NCBI RefSeq assembly: GCF_013401995.1
Contig: NZ_JACBJI010000002.1
Location: forward strand, 483,046 to 547,045
DNA: 64,000 bases
Direction: 5' to 3'
Source of the DNA: Flavobacterium agri
GTDB lineage: Bacteria > Bacteroidota > Bacteroidia > Flavobacteriales > Flavobacteriaceae
The translations under genes and the position numbers were made by a program. Each line of letters begins with the position of its first letter. Position 1 is the first letter of the stretch. Below the pieces are notes generated by a model. That model was not told the DNA's origin. It worked only from the letters and a program-made list of their open reading frames with translations, and did not search any database. Of the stretch, positions 60,106 through 64,000 are shown piece by piece.

Positions 60106-60879
60106 TTATTCGAAGAAGTACCGTAAAACCATATCGGCATTTACGTTTTGACCCCGGATTTTGCCGGGTGTCCAACCCTGTTTTTCGATTAAACTGTCCA
60201 ATTGTCCGATAAAGAATTCTCTAAACCTATCGTTGGATTTTACATCGAACAAGAAATAGTAATGGGAGATTGAGGCGTTTCCTTTCTTGTCGACGTAAAA
60301 CGTAAATTCGACAAATCCGGTTTCGTCGGGGTTGGATCGCTTTACGTAACCTTTCGGATATCGTATTTTTTGATCGATACGCTTTTGTAAGACCTCGCTG
60401 AAATCGTCTTCGGAATTGTCTTTGTCGCGGGGATAGTTCGGCCTCGAATCGCAGTCTGTGTAACGGATCGTGTCGTTTATATGATTTTTAAGATAACGAG
60501 CATCGGCTTCTTCGAGCCACGATTCTAAACGTTTTGCACCGAATTTGTCTTCGATCTTTTCCTGCATGAAATCGCAATAACAATGTTCGGTTTGACCTTC
60601 GTACACAATGCAGGACGAATGCTCGTTCCTGAAATCGATGCCTTCGGATTGGAGCAGTTCGCGTAACTCTTTTTCAGATCGTAGACGATGCATAATAAGG
60701 TTTCCCGTGTAATGGCAATAGGTCAGCTTTCCGTCGTCGAAATCCTTTTCTGCCTCGGCAACGTCTTTTAGGCAAGTAGTGTCTTTTTCGTTTACGGTCT
60801 CGAGAAATTTTCCATTGGGCTTTCGGTGGCCGCATGAAAGCAAGAGCATAGGAATGGCCAGCAAAAGCATGTTTTTCAT
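60106..60879 (-). CDS. Lipoprotein with TonB-C-like end
   Basis: A 257-residue protein. Signal peptide with lipobox-like LLLSCG (C16). The C-terminal 80 residues (SNPDETGFVEFTFYVDKKGN in part, then GWTPGKIRGQNVNADMVLRY) resemble the TonB C-terminal domain used by many Bacteroidota orphan lipoproteins. The middle has several Cys (EHCYCDF). Function unknown. Confidence 0.7.
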   Translation of the reverse strand: MKNMLLLAIPMLLLSCGHRKPNGKFLETVNEKDTTCLKDVAEAEKDFDDGKLTYCHYTGNLIMHRLRSEKELRELLQSEGIDFRNEHSSCIVYEGQTEHCYCDFMQEKIEDKFGAKRLESWLEEADARYLKNHINDTIRYTDCDSRPNYPRDKDNSEDDFSEVLQKRIDQKIRYPKGYVKRSNPDETGFVEFTFYVDKKGNASISHYYFLFDVKSNDRFREFFIGQLDSLIEKQGWTPGKIRGQNVNADMVLRYFFE

Positions 60880-60895
60880 ATCCTTCGACTATTGA

Positions 60896-61582
60896 TTAAA
60901 GCTTAAACGCGAAACCTTCCTTGACCTTCTTATTGTATTTCACCTCGTCGAACATATAAAGGAACGAACCTTTGCGCGACGATTTCATGTCTTTTTCCTC
61001 GGTCTTGAGCAAAATGTCGAGCGCGTTGATCTTGTTGATGAAATTGCGCTTGTCGAGCTTTTCGTCGAGAATCGCTTCGTACAACGTCTGCAATTGTTTC
61101 ATCGTGAACTTTTTCGGAAGCAATTCGAACCCAATCGGTTTGGTAAGCGCGCGCCTGCGAAGTCTTGCCATCGCATTGTTGACCATCGTGTTGTGGTCGA
61201 AAATCAAATTGGGCGCCTCGTGTATGTTGAACCATTTTGCCGAAAAATCTTCGTTGAGTTCGGCCTCGGCTTCATTGGCGTTGATCAGCGCGTAATAGGC
61301 GACCGAAATCGTACGCTCCATGGGATCGCGATCTACGGCGCTGTACGAACGCAATTGCTCCATATAGACGTCGTGAAGCCCGGTGAGATGGTTAAGCACG
61401 CGATCTGCTGCCTCGTCGAGGTTTTCGTCCTTTTTGAGGAATCCGCCCATAAGCGACCATCGGCCACGTTCGGGCTCAAAATCCCTTTTGATGAGAAGAA
61501 TTTTAAGGTTTTTCTTATCGAATCCGAAAATGATACAATCTACGGCGAGTAAGATCTTGTCTTGGTCCTGATAATTTTCCAT
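60896..61582 (-). CDS. Nudix-domain transcription regulator, AraR-like
   Basis: A 228-residue protein: Nudix fold (~8-140) with RGRWSLMGGFLKKDENLDEA in part, then AADRVLNHLTGL, and a C-terminal winged helix (~150-228; KPIGFELLPKKFTMKQLQTL in part). The Nudix box is degenerate for hydrolysis, as in NrtR/AraR regulators. In Bacteroidota such proteins repress arabinose genes. Divergent orientation to a GH51 remnant and galM supports that here. ATG 61582 (MENYQDQ). Confidence 0.85.
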   Translation of the reverse strand: MENYQDQDKILLAVDCIIFGFDKKNLKILLIKRDFEPERGRWSLMGGFLKKDENLDEAADRVLNHLTGLHDVYMEQLRSYSAVDRDPMERTISVAYYALINANEAEAELNEDFSAKWFNIHEAPNLIFDHNTMVNNAMARLRRRALTKPIGFELLPKKFTMKQLQTLYEAILDEKLDKRNFINKINALDILLKTEEKDMKSSRKGSFLYMFDEVKYNKKVKEGFAFKL

Positions 61583-61745
61583 TGTTTTTTTCGTCTGGAA
61601 TCTGCGGCAAGATAGAGACAATGGCCGAATAAAACAAGGTTTCACACTTATTATTCCCACTGCGGATTTCACAACGGGAAACGATGTAGTATTGACGGGT
61701 TCACAATTTATTAGTGTTAAAATTTCACTTCTAAAAAAAATTTTC

Positions 61746-61775
61746 TTGTTTTTCTTAAAACTTTAACTAAATTTG
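61746..61775 (+). promoter_or_regulatory. Bacteroidota-type promoter upstream of the GH51 remnant and galM
   Basis: TTG at 61746-61748, 19-nt spacer and TAAATTTG at 61768-61775, a very good match to the phylum's -33/-7 pattern. Nearby AGTG-N9-CACT and GTGT-N6-CACA dyads may be regulator sites for the divergent AraR-like protein. Confidence 0.6.
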
Positions 61776-61841
61776 GAAGTGTAAAAAACACATTTATTTA
61801 ATCAAACAAATCCTAACTAATTATGATGACATTAACCAGAT

Positions 61842-62453
61842 TGCGGCCCGAAGGTTTTTGCGGGTGAATATGCGGCCCAATCCAAAGCCATCGCGTCTCC
61901 CGACAACAAGAACAACTGGGATTGCGCATTGGCCGAAGCCGCGTTCATGACGGGTTTGGAACGAAATGCAGACGTGGTCAACATGACCTCTTACGCTCCG
62001 CTTTTCGCCCATGCCGAAGGTTGGCAGTGGACGCCCGATTTGATTTGGTTCAACAATCTCGAATCGTATGCGACGCCGAATTATTACGTGCAGCAATTGT
62101 ACGGACAAAACCCGGGCACGGTTTTGGTCAAAATTACCGATAACGGCCAGCCCGTCACCGGGAAAAATAATATGTACGCGACTGCGGTTATCGACAGTAA
62201 TACGAAGGAAGTCATCATAAAAATCGTCAATACGGGCGATAAAGCGCAAAAAACCGACATTACACTGAAAGGTAAAAAAGTAGCTTCTCAAGGAACGATG
62301 ACGACTTTGGGGAATGAGAACCTGACGTCCGAAAACAACTTCGGCAAAGAAGCGATAACGCCAAAAACCGGCAAATTCGCCACCAAAGGGAGTTCGATAA
62401 GCGCAGAAATTCCCGCTTATTCGTTCGTTGTACTAAAAGTGAAATTGCAATAA
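61842..62453 (+). pseudogene. C-terminal remnant of a GH51-type alpha-L-arabinofuranosidase
   Basis: The frame 61842-62453 encodes the C-terminal ~203 residues of a GH51 enzyme: VFAGEYAAQSK, NWDCALAEAAFMTGLERNAD, VNMTSYAPLFAHAEGWQWTP and DLIWFNNLESYATPNYYVQQ, ending in the C-terminal beta domain. The N-terminal catalytic part and acid/base Glu are absent. The promoter at 61746 and an ATGATG at 61823 lie just upstream, but that ATG is in another frame and meets a stop after 14 codons. So an internal deletion with frameshift has fused the original start region to the C-terminus. Confidence 0.8.
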
Positions 62454-62463
62454 CCAACCAGAT

Positions 62464-63627
62464 ATGAAAAATTTGAAGAAAACCGCTTTGTTTCTGATGT
62501 TGACTGCTAGCCTCATCGGATGCAAGAAAGAAGAAAAGACAGAGGCCATGCCAGAAACTACCGACGACAAGAAGAGTTCCATCGTAAAATCGGATTACGC
62601 GACGATGGCCGACGGCACCAAAATCGATCAATACAAACTGACCAACGCCAACGGAATGGAGATGGACGTAATCACGTATGGCGGCATCATCACCAAACTG
62701 ACCGCTCCCGACAAAAACGGCAAATTCGAGGATATCGTTTTGAGTTACACGACGCCCGAGGAATATTTCAACGGCAACCCGTATTTCTTCGGCGGCATCA
62801 TCGGACGTTACGGAAACCGCATCGCCAAAGGGAAATTCACGCTTGACGGAAAAGCATATCAATTAACGGTAAACGACGGCCCGAACTCGCTTCACGGTGG
62901 AAAAGGCTTCGACAAACGCGTCTGGACAGCCGAACCGGTCGAAGGCGAATATCCGTCAATAAAGTTCACGTATACAGCCAGGGACGGAGAGGAAGGTTAT
63001 CCCGGAAATCTCAAAGTTTCGGTGACGTATAAGCTTACGAACGAGAACGCGCTGGAAATCGATTACGAAGCCGAATCGGACAAAAAAACCATCGTCAACC
63101 TCACGCAGCATTCCTATTTCAACCTATCCGGAAACGGCAAGACGATTTTGGATCACGATCTGGCTTTGGCCGCCGACAAATTCCTTCCGGTCGACGCGAC
63201 GTTGATTCCGACAGGCGAACTCAAAGCGGTAAAAGGAACGCCTTTCGACTTCACATCGGCAAAAGCGATCGGAAAAGACATAGAAGTGGCCGACGATCAA
63301 CTCAAGAAAGGCCAAGGCTACGACCATTGCTGGGTTTTCACCGACGCGGGCAATTCATTGAAAGAGGTCGGAAGTTTGTACCACGCGGCTTCGGGTCGTT
63401 TGATGACGATTTCGACAACGGAGCCTGCGATCCAGTTCTACAGCGGAAATTTCCTCGATGGGACGCATGCAGCCAAAACCGGCGGCAAATACGAAAAGCG
63501 TTCGGGACTTTGTTTGGAGACGCAGCATTATCCGGATGCACCGAACCAAAGTAAGTTTCCTTCGACGGTGTTGGAACCGGGTAAAAAATATGTGTCGAAA
63601 ACCGTGTATAGGTTTTCGGTTAAATGA
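62464..63627 (+). CDS. galM: Aldose 1-epimerase, lipoprotein form
   Basis: A 387-residue periplasmic or outer-membrane lipoprotein (lipobox SLIGC, C20). Mutarotase fold with NDGPNSLHGGKGFDKRVW, catalytic His in VNLTQHSYFNLSG and catalytic Glu in LCLETQHYPDAPNQSKFP. Interconverts alpha and beta anomers of hexoses or pentoses. 10 nt after the GH51 remnant, with the same promoter, and divergent from the AraR-like gene; likely serves arabinose or galactose use. Intact. Confidence 0.92.
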   Translation: MKNLKKTALFLMLTASLIGCKKEEKTEAMPETTDDKKSSIVKSDYATMADGTKIDQYKLTNANGMEMDVITYGGIITKLTAPDKNGKFEDIVLSYTTPEEYFNGNPYFFGGIIGRYGNRIAKGKFTLDGKAYQLTVNDGPNSLHGGKGFDKRVWTAEPVEGEYPSIKFTYTARDGEEGYPGNLKVSVTYKLTNENALEIDYEAESDKKTIVNLTQHSYFNLSGNGKTILDHDLALAADKFLPVDATLIPTGELKAVKGTPFDFTSAKAIGKDIEVADDQLKKGQGYDHCWVFTDAGNSLKEVGSLYHAASGRLMTISTTEPAIQFYSGNFLDGTHAAKTGGKYEKRSGLCLETQHYPDAPNQSKFPSTVLEPGKKYVSKTVYRFSVK

Positions 63628-63647
63628 TTGTTTTGAGTTAGTTAATG

Positions 63648-63681
63648 GAAAGCCGGTTCTGGAATAGAACCGGCTTTTGTT
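63648..63681 (+). terminator. Rho-independent terminator after galM
   Basis: AAAGCCGGTTCT / AGAACCGGCTTT perfect 12-bp stem (63649-63660, 63666-63677) with GGAAT loop, then TGTTTT. Confidence 0.85.
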
Positions 63682-63736
63682 TTATGAAAATCTTCGCTTT
63701 TGGTATTCCTTGTTTTGTGTCGCCTGCCGGCAGGGC

Positions 63737-63877
63737 CTTCTTTTGCCTCGCAGCAAAAGAAGCAAAAATGCGGGAGCGCCAAATCGCTCGGCGACCTGAC
63801 AGCCGCCAGATTCGGAAATGAGATAAACTCGCTGCGCTCAGACAGTATCTCATTTCTTCGAATCGTCGCGGCGTCAG
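63737..63877. repeat. Palindromic repeat element at the right edge
   Basis: Hairpin 1: CTTCTTTTGC / GCAAAAGAAG (63737-63746, 63753-63762). Hairpin 2: GAAATGAGATA / TATCTCATTTC (63815-63825, 63846-63856), extended outward by ATTCG/CGAAT and CTGAC/GTCAG to 63796-63877. Resembles repeated non-coding elements that I know from flavobacterial genomes. No gene is supported between 63682 and 64000. Confidence 0.65.
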
Positions 63878-64000
63878 GTGCCCGCCTGTGCGATTAACGG
63901 CGCAGGAAAGCGGAAGAGTTTTTTATTTTTAGCTACGCTGAATCTTCGGGCCCGGAAGGTTTCGTAAATATTCGAGCATAGGCTTGGGCCTCGATTTCCG

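Noticed and set aside
63700..63897. 65-codon open frame in the right-edge repeat
   Set aside because: It lies wholly in palindromic repeat sequence; similar translations come from repeats in related genomes and are not genes.

Overview
The window looks like chromosome from a member of the Flavobacteriaceae (Bacteroidota). Evidence: recognisable promoters are of the Bacteroidota type (-7 element TAnnTTTG, e.g. at 44471, 57486 and 61768). Starts are rarely preceded by a strong Shine-Dalgarno. The gene families (catalase with DJ-1 tail, DUF892, FISUMP, UDP-galactopyranose mutase operon, Nudix-type AraR next to GH51/galM) are typical of that group. Most of the window is moderately GC-rich; 19.7-25.6 kb is clearly AT-rich.

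Layout. 0-11 kb: two-component genes, a glycan operon (glycosyltransferase, glf, glycoside hydrolase), then a stress block (DUF892 ferritin-like protein, large catalase, CPA1 antiporter) and a response regulator/GAF histidine kinase pair. 11.1-18.7 kb: a tightly overlapping nine-gene operon: 2H phosphoesterase, nucleotidyltransferase, HprK-like P-loop kinase, a 68-residue orphan protein, NTP_transf_5-type nucleotidyltransferase, ATP-grasp ligase, membrane GT2-like glycosyltransferase, SDR and radical SAM/SPASM-like enzyme. I cannot match it to a described pathway; it is my leading candidate for an undescribed biosynthetic or peptide-modifying system.

19.7-25.6 kb: an AT-rich accessory island. 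It holds a DUF1883 protein, an unknown 304-residue protein with two small partner genes, a divergent sigma factor/103-residue protein/ImmA-IrrE protease cassette, a Panacea-type toxin-antitoxin pair, a region with three copies of an 18-nt motif able to fold in alternative ways, and a severed patatin (CapV-like) N-terminus. 25.6-33 kb: XRE regulator, HEPN-type protein, serine hydrolase, FISUMP protein and a row of small orphan genes that resembles an immunity-gene array.

33-44 kb: ion and osmolyte homeostasis (ClC channel, APC permease, GH15 enzyme, fused trehalose-6-phosphate synthase/phosphatase, DUF305, NhaA, DUF389). 44-46.5 kb: thiolase behind two matching palindromes. 46.8-47.2 kb: tRNA-Ser with duplicated hairpin units. 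47.2-54.5 kb: a redox/aldehyde-type stress set under Crp/Fnr-like and AraC-like regulators. 54.5-61.6 kb: secreted orphans, a serine hydrolase behind a four-half-site MecI/BlaI-like operator array, a DUF3095 cyclase-like protein and an AraR-like Nudix regulator. 61.7-64 kb: an arabinose locus in which the GH51 arabinofuranosidase has lost its catalytic part while galM stays intact, ending in a palindromic repeat.
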